Shown here one piece after another: positions 1-15,115 of a stretch of 64,000 bases of DNA. The stretch is from Halomonas cerina (GTDB lineage Bacteria > Pseudomonadota > Gammaproteobacteria > Pseudomonadales > Halomonadaceae), in assembly GCF_014192215.1 (NCBI RefSeq), contig NZ_JACHXP010000015.1, positions 1-64,000 of the forward strand, given 5' to 3'. The position numbers were made by a program, and so were the translations under genes. The notes beneath the pieces are model-generated. The model searched no databases and had not been told where the DNA came from. It was given only the letters and a program-made list of their open reading frames with translations. Every line of letters begins with the position of its first letter. Position 1 is the first letter of the stretch.

Positions 1-747
1 GATCACCTTCGCTTCGTTCTTCAGCTTGTCGATCAGCTCATCCACCGAGCCCACCTTGACGCCGCCCTGGCGCTCGGCCGGCGGCTCGACCTTGAGCAGT
101 TTGAGCCGTGACGCCACCTCGACACCCAGCTCCTCCGGGGTCTTGGTGTCCAGCGGCTTCTTCTTGGCCTTCATGATGTCGGGGAGCTTGGCGTAGCGGG
201 GCTCGTTCAGGCGCAGGTCGGTGGTGACGATGGCCGGCAGGGTGAGCTCGACGGTCTGCAGGCCGCCGTCGATCTCGCGGGTCACCTTGAGCGTGCCGTC
301 CTCGACCACGACCTCGGAGGCGAAGGTGCCCTGGGGCCGGCCGGTCAGGGCGGCGAGCATCTGGCCGGTCTGGTTGTTGTCGCTGTCGATGGCCTGCTTG
401 CCCAGTATCACCAGGTCCGGCTGCTCTTCCTCGACCACCTTGGCCAGGGCCTTGGCGGCGCCCAGCGACTCGACGCGTTCGTCGGTCTGCACGTGGATGG
501 CCCGGTCGGCGCCCAATGCCAAGGCAGTACGCAGCTGTTCCTGGGCGGCCTTGGGCCCCACGGTGACGGCGACGACCTCGGTGGCCACCCCGCGCTCTTT
601 CAGGCGCACCGCCTCTTCCACGGCGATCTCGCAGAAGGGGTTCAGGGCCATCTTGACGTTGGTGAGGTCGACGTCGGAGTGGTCCGGCTTGACCCGGATC
701 TTGACGTTGTAATCGATGACGCGTTTGACCGCGACGAGTACCTTCAT
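1..747 (-). CDS. etfB: Electron transfer flavoprotein beta subunit (stop codon just outside window)
   Basis: Beta subunit of the soluble FAD/AMP-containing electron carrier that takes electrons from acyl-CoA and other dehydrogenases and passes them to ETF-ubiquinone oxidoreductase. The translation starts [20 protein letters not shown] and contains the family signatures [22 protein letters not shown] and [11 protein letters not shown]. It runs 249 codons to the window edge and ends KNEAKVI, the usual C-terminus, so only the stop codon appears to be missing. etfA presumably follows to the left. The gene is divergent from etfD, which encodes its redox partner. Confidence 0.97.
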   Translation of the reverse strand, partial: MKVLVAVKRVIDYNVKIRVKPDHSDVDLTNVKMALNPFCEIAVEEAVRLKERGVATEVVAVTVGPKAAQEQLRTALALGADRAIHVQTDERVESLGAAKALAKVVEEEQPDLVILGKQAIDSDNNQTGQMLAALTGRPQGTFASEVVVEDGTLKVTREIDGGLQTVELTLPAIVTTDLRLNEPRYAKLPDIMKAKKKPLDTKTPEELGVEVASRLKLLKVEPPAERQGGVKVGSVDELIDKLKNEAKVI

Positions 748-1029
748 AGTGTCCTCGCTTGGTTCACTCTCGGAACCTGATGGTTGGTGGGATGCACCCG
801 ACGCTGCCCAGCATCCTGCATCCTTATAACCAGCTGGCATGCTTCTAGATATTTCATGCAAGCGTTTGATAGGCGCCGCATCGAAAAAAACTTCGACAAT
901 GTGCCATACCCGGGTCCATGGCAACAATCCCCATGCCATGATGCCCCGTAAAAGGAGGATAATGCGATGCACCATCGCAGGGGATGACCCGTTGACGTTA
1001 TTATGCCTATCATGGGCTCAGGCTAGAAG

Positions 1030-1043
1030 CAAACGACCGTTTT
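1030..1043. promoter_or_regulatory. Candidate operator (PsrA-like inverted repeat) in the etfB/etfD intergenic region
   Basis: The 358-base gap between the divergent etfB and etfD genes contains no convincing gene. A small inverted repeat, AAACG-AC-CGTTT, sits about 65 bases before the etfD start. It fits the CAAAC(N4)GTTT-type half-site arrangement described for PsrA, a fatty-acid-responsive TetR regulator that controls etf genes in Pseudomonas. The site is short and assigned by eye. I could not settle on clear -35/-10 pairs for either gene in the rest of the gap. Confidence 0.3.
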
Positions 1044-1105
1044 AAATCCTACCGACGTTAGTGGTAGCCAGGCCATGGACGTCGGGGACAGCGAGGAGAA
1101 AACAG

Positions 1106-2776
1106 GTGGAAGAACAAGTCGAACGCGATTCCATGGATTTCGACGTGGTCATCGTCGGCGCCGGGCCTTCGGGCCTGGCCGCGGCGTGCCGGCTGATGCA
1201 GCAGGCCAGCGAGGCCGAACAGGAGCTGACGGTGTGCGTGGTCGAGAAGGGCTCCGAGGTGGGCGCCCATATCCTCTCCGGGGCCGTCTTCGAGCCCCGC
1301 GCCCTTCAGGAACTCTTCCCCGACTGGGAGGAACGCGGTGCCCCGCTGACCACACCGGCGACCCGTGACGAGCTCTACCTGCTCAAGGATGCCGAGAAGG
1401 CCCAGAAGTTGCCCAACGCCCTGGTGCCCAAGACCATGCATAACACCGGCGGTGACCAGACGCGCTACGTGATCAGCGCCGGCAACCTGTGCCGCTGGCT
1501 GGCCGAGCAGGCCGAGGCGCTGGGCGTGGAGGTCTTCCCCGGTTTCGCCGCCCAGGACGTGATCGTCGATGAGGACGAGGTGGTGCGGGGGATCCAGATC
1601 GGCGATATGGGCGTGGGCGCCGACGGCCAACCCAAGGACGGCTACATGCCGGGCATGGAGCTGCGTGCCAAGTACACCCTGTTCGCCGAGGGGGCCCGGG
1701 GGCATCTGGGCAAGCGCCTGATCGACCGATTCAAGCTCGATGAAGGCAAGGACCCCCAGCACTACGGCATCGGCCTGAAGGAGCTGTGGGACGTGCCCGC
1801 CGACCAGCACGAGCCCGGCCTGGTGCTGCACGGCTCCGGCTGGCCGCTGGATAAGCACACCCATGGCGGCTGGTTCCTCTACCATGCGGAAAATACGCAG
1901 GTGGTGGTGGGGCTGATCATGGACCTGTCCTACCAGAACCCCTATCTGTCGCCCTTCGACGAATTCCAGCGCATGAAGCACCATCCGGTGCTCAAGCAGT
2001 ATCTCGAGGGGGGCTCACGGGTCGCCTATGGCGCCCGGGCGATCGCCAAGGGCGGGCTCAACTGCCTGCCGAAGATGACCTTCCCCGGGGGGCTGTTGAT
2101 CGGCTGCGATGCCGGCACCCTGAACTTCGCCAAGATCAAGGGCCTGCACACCGCCATGAAGTCCGGCCTGGTGGCCGCCGAAGCGGTGTTCGAGGCCCTT
2201 GCCTCAGGCGATGAAGGCGGCCACGAGCTGACCGCCTTTACCCAGAAGTGGGAAGACAGCTGGGCCTACCGGGAACTCGACGCGACCCGCAGCTTCGGCC
2301 CGGCGATCCACAAGTACGGCACCGTGGGCGGTGGTGCCTACAATTTCCTCGACCAGCTCGTCGGCGGCAAGCTGCCGACCCTGCACGACACCACCCCGGA
2401 TCACGCCACCCTCAAGAAGGCGGCGGAGTGCGAGGCGATCGACTACCCCAAGCCCGACGGCAAGCTGTCCTTCGACAAGCCCTCCTCGGTGTTTTTGTCC
2501 AACACCAACCACGAGGAAGACCAGCCCTGTCACCTCAAGCTCACCGATCCGGAGCTGCCGATCCGCGACAACCTGCCGAACTACGCTGAGCCGGCGCAGC
2601 GCTACTGCCCGGTGGGGGTCTACGAGGTGGTCGAGGACGACGCCGGCAAGCCGAAGTTCCAGATCAATTTCCAGAACTGCATCCACTGCAAGACCTGCGA
2701 CATCAAGGACCCGGCACAGAACATCACCTGGGTGGCGCCGGAAGGCGGGGGTGGGCCGAACTATCCGAATATGTAG
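1106..2776 (+). CDS. etfD: Electron transfer flavoprotein-ubiquinone oxidoreductase
   Basis: Membrane-associated FAD and 4Fe-4S protein that oxidises reduced ETF and reduces ubiquinone. An N-terminal Rossmann FAD motif (VVIVGAGPSGLAAACRL) lies at about residues 13-29. The C-terminal iron-sulfur segment has the cysteines YCPVGVYE and NCIHCKTCDIKDP, and the protein ends in the usual GGGPNYPNM. I chose the GTG start at 1106 because GAGGAG lies 7 bases upstream; this gives 556 aa. An open frame continues back to 1061, and an internal ATG at 1133 (MDFDVVIVG) is an alternative. Heptad repeats begin with the last base of its TAG stop. Confidence 0.96.
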   Translation: MEEQVERDSMDFDVVIVGAGPSGLAAACRLMQQASEAEQELTVCVVEKGSEVGAHILSGAVFEPRALQELFPDWEERGAPLTTPATRDELYLLKDAEKAQKLPNALVPKTMHNTGGDQTRYVISAGNLCRWLAEQAEALGVEVFPGFAAQDVIVDEDEVVRGIQIGDMGVGADGQPKDGYMPGMELRAKYTLFAEGARGHLGKRLIDRFKLDEGKDPQHYGIGLKELWDVPADQHEPGLVLHGSGWPLDKHTHGGWFLYHAENTQVVVGLIMDLSYQNPYLSPFDEFQRMKHHPVLKQYLEGGSRVAYGARAIAKGGLNCLPKMTFPGGLLIGCDAGTLNFAKIKGLHTAMKSGLVAAEAVFEALASGDEGGHELTAFTQKWEDSWAYRELDATRSFGPAIHKYGTVGGGAYNFLDQLVGGKLPTLHDTTPDHATLKKAAECEAIDYPKPDGKLSFDKPSSVFLSNTNHEEDQPCHLKLTDPELPIRDNLPNYAEPAQRYCPVGVYEVVEDDAGKPKFQINFQNCIHCKTCDIKDPAQNITWVAPEGGGGPNYPNM

Positions 2777-2894
2777 GCTGCGGGCTGCGGGCTGCGGGCT
2801 GCGGGCTGCGGGCTGCGCCGGCAAGGTTAGCTCGTAGCCTGTCGCTCGAGGCTCGCAGCTGGCGCCAGGTGCCTGGGCTCGCCGCCCGAGGCCC
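2776..2894. repeat. Heptanucleotide tandem array filling the etfD/wbpE convergent gap
   Basis: Six perfect copies of GGCTGCG (2776-2817) start on the final G of the etfD stop codon. The remaining 77 bases to the wbpE stop divide exactly into 11 degenerate heptads. Read from the wbpE side they include GGGCCTC, GGGCGGC, GCTGCGA, GCCTCGA, GCGACAG and GCTACGA. The whole interval is therefore one array of 17 heptads in a single phase. I see no T-tailed hairpin terminator here. Confidence 0.85.
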
Positions 2895-5812
<2,918 letters not shown>

Positions 5813-5841
<29 letters not shown>

Positions 5842-8023
5842 GGTGTTCTCCTTCCAGCAGTTCGATGGGGGCCCGTCGAGCGATCAGTCGACGCCGACCG
5901 GCCTGACGAAAGCGGACCTCGATCACCGGGTTGGCCGGGTCGCCCTCCACCACGCTGATCTCGCCCTCGCCGAAGACCGCATGAGTCAGGCGCTGACCGA
6001 CGCGATAGTCGACCACCGGCACAGCAACGCCTGCCGGCAAGGCCGCGGCCTCGACGGACAGGGTCTCGCCCAGGGCCGCGAGATAGCGGCGCACCAGGTC
6101 GGGATAGGTCACCGGGATCGGGGTCGCGCCCTGTCCCGCCAGTCGGTCGGCGACCCGCTGGCTATCCTCCCAAGCGGTCTCGCCGATGAAGCGACTCGGT
6201 CGGTGGTCACCACCATCATGCAGTACCACCAGGCGTTCCCGGGCCCGGGTGATCGCCACATAGAAGAGCCGCCGCTCCTCTTCCAGCCGCGCCGTCGTCA
6301 AAGGGTTGTCACGGCTGTAGTGGGGAAAATCCTCCTCGTTGGCACCGGCGAGCAACACGAGCGGCCACTCCAGCCCCTTAGCCCCGTGGACCGTGGTGAT
6401 CAGCACCCCGTCGTCGCGATTCTGCACCGGCCGGCGCAGTAACTCGATAAAGGCCTCGAGGTCGCCTGTCTCCCCGGCCTGCTCGACCAGTACGTCGAGC
6501 AGGCGCACGTCCTCCTCGCCCTTGTCACGCCGCGCCGCTGCCCGCTTGAGCACCTTCTCGGCTTCCACGCTCTCGATCACGTGCTGGAGCAGTCGTGCCG
6601 GCGGCCAGGCGCTGAGGCGTGGCAGCTCACAGAGCAGCATCCAGCGACGCTTCAAGGTGCGTCGCTGGTGAGGCCTGAGTTCCGTCAGCAGGGGGACGTG
6701 GTGTTCCGGCCAGCGTTGGGTCTCGGCCAGATGCACGGCCAGCGCCGTCAGGCGCTCCCGGGCGACGAAAGGGGTGGGCTGGGCGAGCAGCATGAGCAGG
6801 TGACCGGGGTCCTGGAGCAGGCGAGGCTCCCTCGCCAGCATCAGGTAGCCGGCCAAGGCCTCCACCAGCGGCAGGCGGAACACGAAGCGATCCTCCCGGC
6901 TCAGCCTGAAGGGAATGCCCTCGCGCAACAAGGCCAGTTGAATGGGCACCGATAGCGCCCAACTGCGTACCAGCAGGCTGGCCTCGTCCAGGCGGCGTCC
7001 CTGCCGGCACCAGTCCCCCAGTTCGCCGATCAGCCCTTGGGTCCCCTGTGCCACCGATACCGTGGTCGCCGGATTCCGGGGTGCCGCCAGGCAGAGCTGG
7101 TCGGGGCGTCGCCGGTTGGCGGCGATGGCATGGTTGGCCACCAGGGCCAGGGCATGGCCATGCCGGAAGGTCGTTGAGAGGGGATAGTCCCGGGCAGCCC
7201 CAAAGGTGGCGGTGAAATTCTCGAGCATGGTATCGGGATGGGCGCCACGCCACTCGTAGATGCATTGGTTGGCATCCCCTACGGCCATGACGGCGGCCTC
7301 GCGACCAGCCAGCATCGCCAGCAGGTGCTGCTGGGCGACGTTGATGTCCTGATACTCGTCGATGATGACGTGATCGAGGAAGCCCTGCACCCGGGCATGC
7401 AACGCGGGCTCTGCCTCGAGCGCCCGCAGCGGACGATAGAGCAGGTCCGAGTAGGTCATCAGGCCCTGATCGGCCAGCAGGGTCTCGGCATGCTCGAAGG
7501 CCGCCACGAAGTGATCGGTCTCCTCGCCCAGGCCGAGCCGGGCATACAGCTCGGCCGGCGGCGCCATCTCCGCCTTCACCAGGCCGCAGAAATGCGCCAG
7601 CGTCTCCAGAGTATCGCTTTCCAGCGCCGAGTCGCGAGTCTCGGACGCACTCTCCAGCGCCTGAAGCGTGGCCTGGCGCAGCAGACGCTCGAGTTGCCAG
7701 TCGGCGGTGAGTAGCTCACGCGGCGCCAGCACGCCCCAGCGGGTCAGGGTGCCGGTGAGCCGGTGACCCAGGGAATGGAAGGTGCGCACATCGGGCAGCG
7801 CCTGACCGGAGGGCGCCATGGCCGCCAGTCGCGACTGGAAGTCTTCCCGGGCGGAGCGGTTGAACATCAGCACCAGCAGGCGTGCGGGTGGCACACCGCA
7901 CTCCAGCAGGTGCAACACGCGAGCCACCAGAGTGGTCGTCTTACCGGCACCGGCCACCGCCGCCACCCGCGCATGCCCCTCGCCGTGGGCTACCACGGCC
8001 TGCTGCTCGGCGGTCAACCGCAT
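5813..8023 (-). CDS. UvrD/Rep-family superfamily 1 DNA helicase
   Basis: ATP-dependent 3'-5' DNA helicase of 736 aa, near the length of UvrD. Motifs appear in order: Q/I motif MRLTAEQQAVV and Walker A AGAGKTTT near the N-terminus, Walker B IIDEYQDIN, motif III VGDANQCIYEWRG, motif V TVHGAKGLEWP, and motif VI VAITRARERL. A C-terminal Tudor-like segment (HAVFGEGEISVVEG) resembles the PcrA/UvrD tail that contacts RNA polymerase. AGAGKT and DEYQD differ from canonical UvrD (GSGKT, DEFQD), so this is probably a second, UvrD-like helicase and not UvrD itself. It overlaps the DUF1285 gene by 10 bases and sseA by 29. Confidence 0.88.
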
Positions 8024-8592
8024 GGGAACTCGTCATCGGGCAGTTGCCCGGCCTCCAGGCGCCCCAGGGGATGCCAGGCGCCTCCGCTGGTCAGGCCAAG
8101 TTCGTTGCCCCCCTCGTCGAGCTCACGTGACTCCGCCTGTTCCACCAGGCGATAATAGACGTTGCGTCCCAGGCGGGCGACGAGGCCGAAGCGCACCGGC
8201 ACCTCGGGGACGCTCTCGCCGGCCGGGGTCTCGCCCAGCGCCAGCCGATGACCGGCATCGAGCGGTACCCGGTCACCGACATTGGTGGTCAGCCACCAGC
8301 GGCCCTCCGACGCGGGTTCGGCATCGACGATGAGGAAGGGACAGTCCTCGACTCGAATACGCAGTTTCTCGGCCGGCGTCACCAGCACATGGCTGCCGTC
8401 GGCCTCACGGCGCAGCAGGGTAGAAAGCAGCCGTACCAGGCGTGGTCGGGTGATGGGCGAGCCCTCATGGATCCAGCGGCCATCGGCAGCGATCACCAGA
8501 TCCATTTCGCCCTGGTGGTCGGGATGCCAGCGATCCACCGGTGGGATCTCCCCCTCGGGGTCGATATGTGCCAGCAGCGCATCAAGGTTCAT
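8014..8592 (-). CDS. DUF1285 family protein
   Basis: A 192-aa cytoplasmic protein of the DUF1285 family, which has no firmly assigned function. Recognisable segments are the start MNLDALLAHI, the conserved core RWIHEGSPITRPRLVRLLSTLLRR in shortened form (WIHEGSPI, RLLSTLLRRE), and VTPAEKLRIRVEDCPFLI. No signal peptide or membrane segment is visible. It starts 35 bases after the tatD stop and overlaps the helicase start, so it looks like a middle gene in the tatD-to-wbpE transcript. Confidence 0.82.
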   Translation of the reverse strand: MNLDALLAHIDPEGEIPPVDRWHPDHQGEMDLVIAADGRWIHEGSPITRPRLVRLLSTLLRREADGSHVLVTPAEKLRIRVEDCPFLIVDAEPASEGRWWLTTNVGDRVPLDAGHRLALGETPAGESVPEVPVRFGLVARLGRNVYYRLVEQAESRELDEGGNELGLTSGGAWHPLGRLEAGQLPDDEFPCG

Positions 8593-8627
8593 CGCGGTGT
8601 CCTCCTAACCGGTCTTCTGCTATCAGC

Positions 8628-9470
8628 CTACACCAGGCCGGCGCTGGTCAGGGCCTCGCGCACGCCCTCCGGCGCCTCCGGGGCAGCTTCACGGAAGAGG
8701 TGGTAGAAGTTGGCCGTGGTCTGCATGGCCACCTCCGCCACGCTGATGCCTCGCTCGGCGGCGATGCATTCGGCCACCTCGACCACCCAGGCCGGTTCGT
8801 TGGGCCTGCCGCGATGGGGCACCGGGGCCAGGTAGGGGCTGTCGGTCTCGATCAGCAGCCGGTCCAGCGGCAACCGCCGGGCCAGCTCGCGGACCGACGC
8901 GGCATTGCGAAAGGTCACGATGCCCGACAGCGAGATGTAGAAACCGTGACGCACCGCCTCCCGGGCCATGTCCAGGTCCTCGGTGAAGCAGTGCAGCACG
9001 CCGCCCACCGCCGGGTCGGTGTGCTCGCGAATCAGCGCCAGGGTATCCTCACGGGCCTCCCGGGTATGGATGATCACCGGCAGCTCGAGCTCGCGGGCCG
9101 CGATCAGGTGGCGGCGGAAGCGTTCGTGCTGGACCTCGCGTGACACACAATCCGGAGCCTTCTCCAGATAATGGTAATCGAGACCGGTCTCGCCGATGGC
9201 CACGGCTCCGAATCGTTCGGCGCATTCCCTGATGGCCGCCACGCTCGGCTCCTCGAGCACCCGATGTAGGGGATGCACGCCGGCGGAGATCACCACATCG
9301 CCATGCTCGCGACTGAGGGTAGCCAGTCCCGGCACGTCCTCCAGGGTGACGGCGATGGCCAGAAACTGACGCACGTCCCGGCCCCGGGCGGCGTCGAGAG
9401 CGGCGGCCAGGTCGCCGCCATGGGTCGTCGCTGCCAGGCGATCGAGATGGCAATGGGAGTCGATAAACAT
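8628..9470 (-). CDS. tatD: TatD-family metal-dependent DNase
   Basis: A 280-aa TIM-barrel hydrolase of the TatD/YcfH family, which has 3'-5' exonuclease and DNA-repair-associated activity in studied members. Metal ligands are visible: FIDSHCHLDRL at the N-terminus (HxH), the glutamate in AIGETGLDYHY, histidine in PVIIHTREA, histidine in GVLHCFTED, and aspartate in LIETDSPYLAP. I chose ATG 9470 over an in-frame ATG at 9482 because the family starts MFIDSHCHLD. It follows pilZ after a short gap with a heptad array, in the common order tmk-holB-pilZ-tatD. Confidence 0.93.
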   Translation of the reverse strand: MFIDSHCHLDRLAATTHGGDLAAALDAARGRDVRQFLAIAVTLEDVPGLATLSREHGDVVISAGVHPLHRVLEEPSVAAIRECAERFGAVAIGETGLDYHYLEKAPDCVSREVQHERFRRHLIAARELELPVIIHTREAREDTLALIREHTDPAVGGVLHCFTEDLDMAREAVRHGFYISLSGIVTFRNAASVRELARRLPLDRLLIETDSPYLAPVPHRGRPNEPAWVVEVAECIAAERGISVAEVAMQTTANFYHLFREAAPEAPEGVREALTSAGLV

Positions 9471-9531
9471 ACGCGAAAACACCGATGGTAATGAATCAGA
9501 AGGCAGTGATGGGCCTCTCTCGATCGGCCCT

Positions 9532-9559
9532 GGGCGCTGGGCGCTGGGCGCTGGGCGCT
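9532..9559. repeat. Heptad array after pilZ (4 x GGGCGCT)
   Basis: Four perfect copies of GGGCGCT on the plus strand (AGCGCCC on the pilZ strand). They touch the pilZ TAA stop with no spacer and lie in the gap before tatD. Confidence 0.85.
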
Positions 9560-9895
9560 TTAAAGCGTATAGGTGGGGGTGCCCCTGTCGAGCTGGCCGG
9601 CCAGCAGGGTCTCGATCCGGTCACGCACGCCCTGGTCCTCGGCACTGAAATGGATACCGATGCCGGGCACGCGATACCCTGACACCCCCTCCGGCGAGAC
9701 CCAGACCACCCGGCCGGTCACCGGCAGACGCTCACTCTCCCCCGGCAGCATCAGCAGCAGGAAGACCTCCTGGCCGAGGTCGTAGCTTTCGCGGGTCGGC
9801 ACGAAGATGCCCCCGCGTTCGAGGACCGGCATATAGGCCGAGAGCAAGGTCGGGATGTCCTGAATGGTTAGGGACAGGGCTTTCTGTGCGGCCAT
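9560..9895 (-). CDS. pilZ: PilZ domain protein (type IV pilus/c-di-GMP-related)
   Basis: A 111-aa single-domain PilZ protein. The genomic place between holB and tatD is that of the founding PilZ of Pseudomonas, needed for type IV pilus assembly. The sequence has RGGIFVPT, VFLLLMLPGE and GRVVWVSPEGVSGY. The c-di-GMP-binding RxxxR and [D/N]xSxxG motifs are not evident, so like PilZ itself it probably acts by protein contact (for example with the pilus ATPase or a diguanylate enzyme). The gap to holB is 10 bases. Confidence 0.9.
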   Translation of the reverse strand: MAAQKALSLTIQDIPTLLSAYMPVLERGGIFVPTRESYDLGQEVFLLLMLPGESERLPVTGRVVWVSPEGVSGYRVPGIGIHFSAEDQGVRDRIETLLAGQLDRGTPTYTL

Positions 9896-9905
9896 GGGAC
9901 TCTCC

Positions 9906-12584
<2,679 letters not shown>

Positions 12585-12597
12585 ACGTCTTCCTCGT

Positions 12598-13452
12598 TCA
12601 ATGGTCTCTCACCTCTGGCACGGGATAGCCCAGCAACGCCTGGGCCTCGGCCTGCAGCCATCGATGCGGCGGTCCGAGTGACCAGCGGTGCTGTGCCCGG
12701 CCGTCAGGGTCATCCAGACGGGTCACCGGCCACAGTCCCTGGACGGAGTTGCCCAGCCAGAGTGCCTCGGCGTCGTTGAGCACCTCGGGACCGACGGCGA
12801 CCTCGTGAAGCGCGACACGCCCCTTCAGCGCCTCGCGCAGGGTGCCGGCCACGCCGCAATGATCGAGCCGGGGGGTTTCCAGACGCCCTCCTCGCTGCCA
12901 GAAGAGGTTCATGCCGGTGGCCTCTACCAGACGGCCCTCGCTGTCGCACAGCAGCCCCTCGGCCGTATCCGGATCCTGCCACTCGCGACGTGCCAGGACG
13001 TTCTCGAGCCGATTGAGGTGCTTGATGCCGGCCAGGACCGGCTGGATGCCCAGCCGTAGCCGGCAGTGACGGACCCGGACCCCCTCCCACCAGCGGTTCG
13101 GGGTCGGAGCGAAGGGCAACAGCTGCCAGCGCAGGCGAGGCTTGGGCGGGTCCGGGGCGAGATAGCCACGACCACCGCTGCCCCGTGTCACCATCAGCTT
13201 GAGGACGGCCAGGCCCTTGGGTGCCTTCGCCAGGGGTCGCTCGAGATCCGCCTGCCGAGGCGCCGGGAATCCCAGGACCTCGGCACCGCGAGCCAGGCGC
13301 GCCAGGTGGTAATCCCACAGCACCGGGAACCCGTTGCGCACCAGCACCGTCTCGAACACTCCGTCACCGTAGGCCAGCCCGCGATCATCGAAGGGCACCT
13401 CCTGCCCGGGCATCAGGCCCAGGGGGGCGCCGTCGTCGGCCGTGGTGCTCAC
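12598..13452 (-). CDS. pabC: Aminodeoxychorismate lyase
   Basis: PLP-dependent lyase of fold type IV that makes 4-aminobenzoate for folate; 284 aa. Visible signatures are [15 protein letters not shown], the PLP lysine at about residue 144 ([16 protein letters not shown]) and [21 protein letters not shown]. The GTG start at 13452 overlaps the fabF stop as GTGA. A branched-chain aminotransferase-like function is less likely given the size and the fabF-pabC-mltG context. Confidence 0.93.
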   Translation of the reverse strand: MSTTADDGAPLGLMPGQEVPFDDRGLAYGDGVFETVLVRNGFPVLWDYHLARLARGAEVLGFPAPRQADLERPLAKAPKGLAVLKLMVTRGSGGRGYLAPDPPKPRLRWQLLPFAPTPNRWWEGVRVRHCRLRLGIQPVLAGIKHLNRLENVLARREWQDPDTAEGLLCDSEGRLVEATGMNLFWQRGGRLETPRLDHCGVAGTLREALKGRVALHEVAVGPEVLNDAEALWLGNSVQGLWPVTRLDDPDGRAQHRWSLGPPHRWLQAEAQALLGYPVPEVRDH

Positions 13453-14687
13453 ACCTTGGTGAAGACCAGGGTGCCGTTGGTGCCACCGAAGCCGAAGGAA
13501 TTCGACAGGCTGATGTCGACCTTCATCTCGCGGGCGGCGTGGGGGACGTAGTCCAGCACGCAGCCTTCCTGGGGGTTGTCCAGGTTGATGGTCGGCGGGG
13601 CGACCTGGTCACGGATGGCCAGTATGCTGAAGATCGCCTCGACGGCGCCGGCGGCCCCCAGCAGGTGCCCGATCATCGACTTGGTGGAGCTCACCGCCAC
13701 ATGCCGGGAGGCCTCGCCCAAGACCCGCTCCACCGCCCGGCTCTCGGCCAGATCGCCGGCCGATGTCGAGGTGCCGTGGGCATTGATGTAGTCGACCGCT
13801 GCGGGATCGATGCCGGCATCACGGATGGCATTGGCCATCGACAGGGCGGCACCGCGGCCATCTTCCGGCGGTGCGGTCATGTGATAGGCGTCGTCGCTCA
13901 TGCCGAAGCCGGTCAACTCAGCGTAGATGGTGGCCCCGCGGGCCTTGGCATGTTCGTACGCCTCGAGCACGATCACGCCGGCCCCGTCGGAGAGCACGAA
14001 GCCGTCACGATCGCGGTCCCAGGGGCGGCTCGCGGCGGCCGGATCATCATTGCGCGTGGAGAGTGCCCGGGCGGCCGAGAAGCCGCCCAGGCCCAGCGGC
14101 GTAGTGGCCATCTCGGCGCCGCCGCAGATCATCACGTCGGCATCACCGTAGGCGATGGTACGGGCGCTATAGCCGATATTGTGAGTCCCGGTGGTGCAAG
14201 CCGTGGTGATGGCGATATTGGGGCCCTGGAAGCCATGCTGGATCGCCAGGTTGCCGGAGATCATGTTGATGATCGACCCGGGCACGAAGAACGGCGAGAT
14301 GCGCCGCGCGCCGCCCTTGAGCATCGCACTGTGATTGTGCTCGATCATCGGCAGCCCGCCGATCCCCGAGCCGATGGCGACCCCGATCCGACCGGCATTC
14401 TCCTCGGTGCACTCGATACCGGCATCGGTGATCGCCTGAGCGCCGGCCGCCATCCCGTACTGGATGAACAGGTCCATCTTCCTGGCATCCTTGGGATTGA
14501 GATAGGGGCTGATGTCGAAATTCTTCACCGAGCCACCGAACCGTGTGTTGAAGCCGCTGGGGTCGAAGTGCTCGATGGGGGCGATACCACTCTTGCCGGC
14601 CAGGATATTGGCCCAGCTCTCCTTCACGGTATTCCCCACTGGTGTGACCAGGCCGAGACCGGTCACCACTACCCTTCTGCGAGCCAT
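13449..14687 (-). CDS. fabF: 3-oxoacyl-[ACP] synthase II
   Basis: Condensing enzyme that elongates acyl-ACP with malonyl-ACP and is temperature-responsive in E. coli; 412 aa from the ATG at 14687, which is preceded by GGAGG. The Cys-His-His triad is visible in [23 protein letters not shown] and [12 protein letters not shown]. The N-terminus [16 protein letters not shown] is typical. A promoter-like TATAAT lies about 60 bases upstream, so fabF may be transcribed separately from acpP. The stop overlaps the pabC start. Confidence 0.97.
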   Translation of the reverse strand: MARRRVVVTGLGLVTPVGNTVKESWANILAGKSGIAPIEHFDPSGFNTRFGGSVKNFDISPYLNPKDARKMDLFIQYGMAAGAQAITDAGIECTEENAGRIGVAIGSGIGGLPMIEHNHSAMLKGGARRISPFFVPGSIINMISGNLAIQHGFQGPNIAITTACTTGTHNIGYSARTIAYGDADVMICGGAEMATTPLGLGGFSAARALSTRNDDPAAASRPWDRDRDGFVLSDGAGVIVLEAYEHAKARGATIYAELTGFGMSDDAYHMTAPPEDGRGAALSMANAIRDAGIDPAAVDYINAHGTSTSAGDLAESRAVERVLGEASRHVAVSSTKSMIGHLLGAAGAVEAIFSILAIRDQVAPPTINLDNPQEGCVLDYVPHAAREMKVDISLSNSFGFGGTNGTLVFTKV

Positions 14688-14745
14688 CAGCTTTCCTCCA
14701 GACATCAATGGTGTCGCGCCCCCGCCGGGAGCCGTCATTGGGCAC

Positions 14746-14751
14746 ATTATA
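14746..14751 (-). promoter_or_regulatory. Putative -10 box for fabF
   Basis: A perfect TATAAT on the minus strand lies 58 bases before the fabF ATG, in the 194-base acpP-fabF gap. The -35 region 17 bases upstream (AAGGCA) is a poor match, so this is assigned mainly on the -10. Confidence 0.45.
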
Positions 14752-14800
14752 CCCGACTCTCTGCGTTGTGCCTTCCGCGAACCGGCGTCACCAATAGCGC

Positions 14801-14831
14801 GAGAGCCGCCCTGCATGACAGGACGGCTCTC
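14801..14831 (-). terminator. Strong hairpin after acpP (attenuator or U-less terminator)
   Basis: A 13-bp inverted repeat (14801-14813 with 14819-14831, one G-U pair, 5-base loop) lies between acpP and the fabF -10 box. A second GC hairpin of about 6 bp lies just upstream in transcript order (around 14832-14850). Neither is followed by a T run, so they may be 3'-end stabilisers of the abundant acpP transcript or partial terminators. Confidence 0.5.
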
Positions 14832-14881
14832 CTCGGGGGCCCCGCCCCCGGACACATCAGCAAGCGGTGCCGAACGCCCTG

Positions 14882-15115
14882 TTACTGGTGGGCGTTGACG
14901 TAGTCGATGGCTTCCTGAACGGTCGTGATCTTCTCGGCTTCCTCGTCGGGGATTTCGGTATCGAATTCCTCCTCGAGCGCCATCACCAGCTCGACGGTAT
15001 CCAGGGAATCAGCGCCCAGGTCTTCGGTGAAGGAAGAGGAGTTCTGGATATCTTCTTCCTTGACGTTCAGGCGCTCGGCCACAACCTTCTTCACGCGCTC
15101 TTCGATGGTGCTCAT
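14882..15115 (-). CDS. acpP: Acyl carrier protein
   Basis: A 77-aa acidic helical carrier whose serine receives 4'-phosphopantetheine and holds acyl chains in fatty-acid and lipid A synthesis. The attachment site is [10 protein letters not shown], with Ser at about residue 37. Start [12 protein letters not shown] and end [12 protein letters not shown] are typical. It lies between fabG and fabF, with its own promoter-like sequence upstream, as expected for one of the most abundant proteins of the cell. Confidence 0.99.
   Translation of the reverse strand: MSTIEERVKKVVAERLNVKEEDIQNSSSFTEDLGADSLDTVELVMALEEEFDTEIPDEEAEKITTVQEAIDYVNAHQ

Noticed and set aside
859-868. CAAGCGTTTG as a second PsrA-like site
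   Set aside because: The half-sites abut with no spacer and one arm is imperfect, so it does not fit the known arrangement.
748-1060. Short ORFs in the etfB-etfD gap (for example 744-1013 minus and 839-1045 plus)
   Set aside because: Base composition is lower in GC than in the genes, there is no codon bias or ribosome binding site, and it is best read as a divergent regulatory region.
1058-1984. 308-codon minus-strand frame opposite etfD
   Set aside because: His- and Gly-rich shadow translation without family similarity; etfD signatures are complete on the plus strand.
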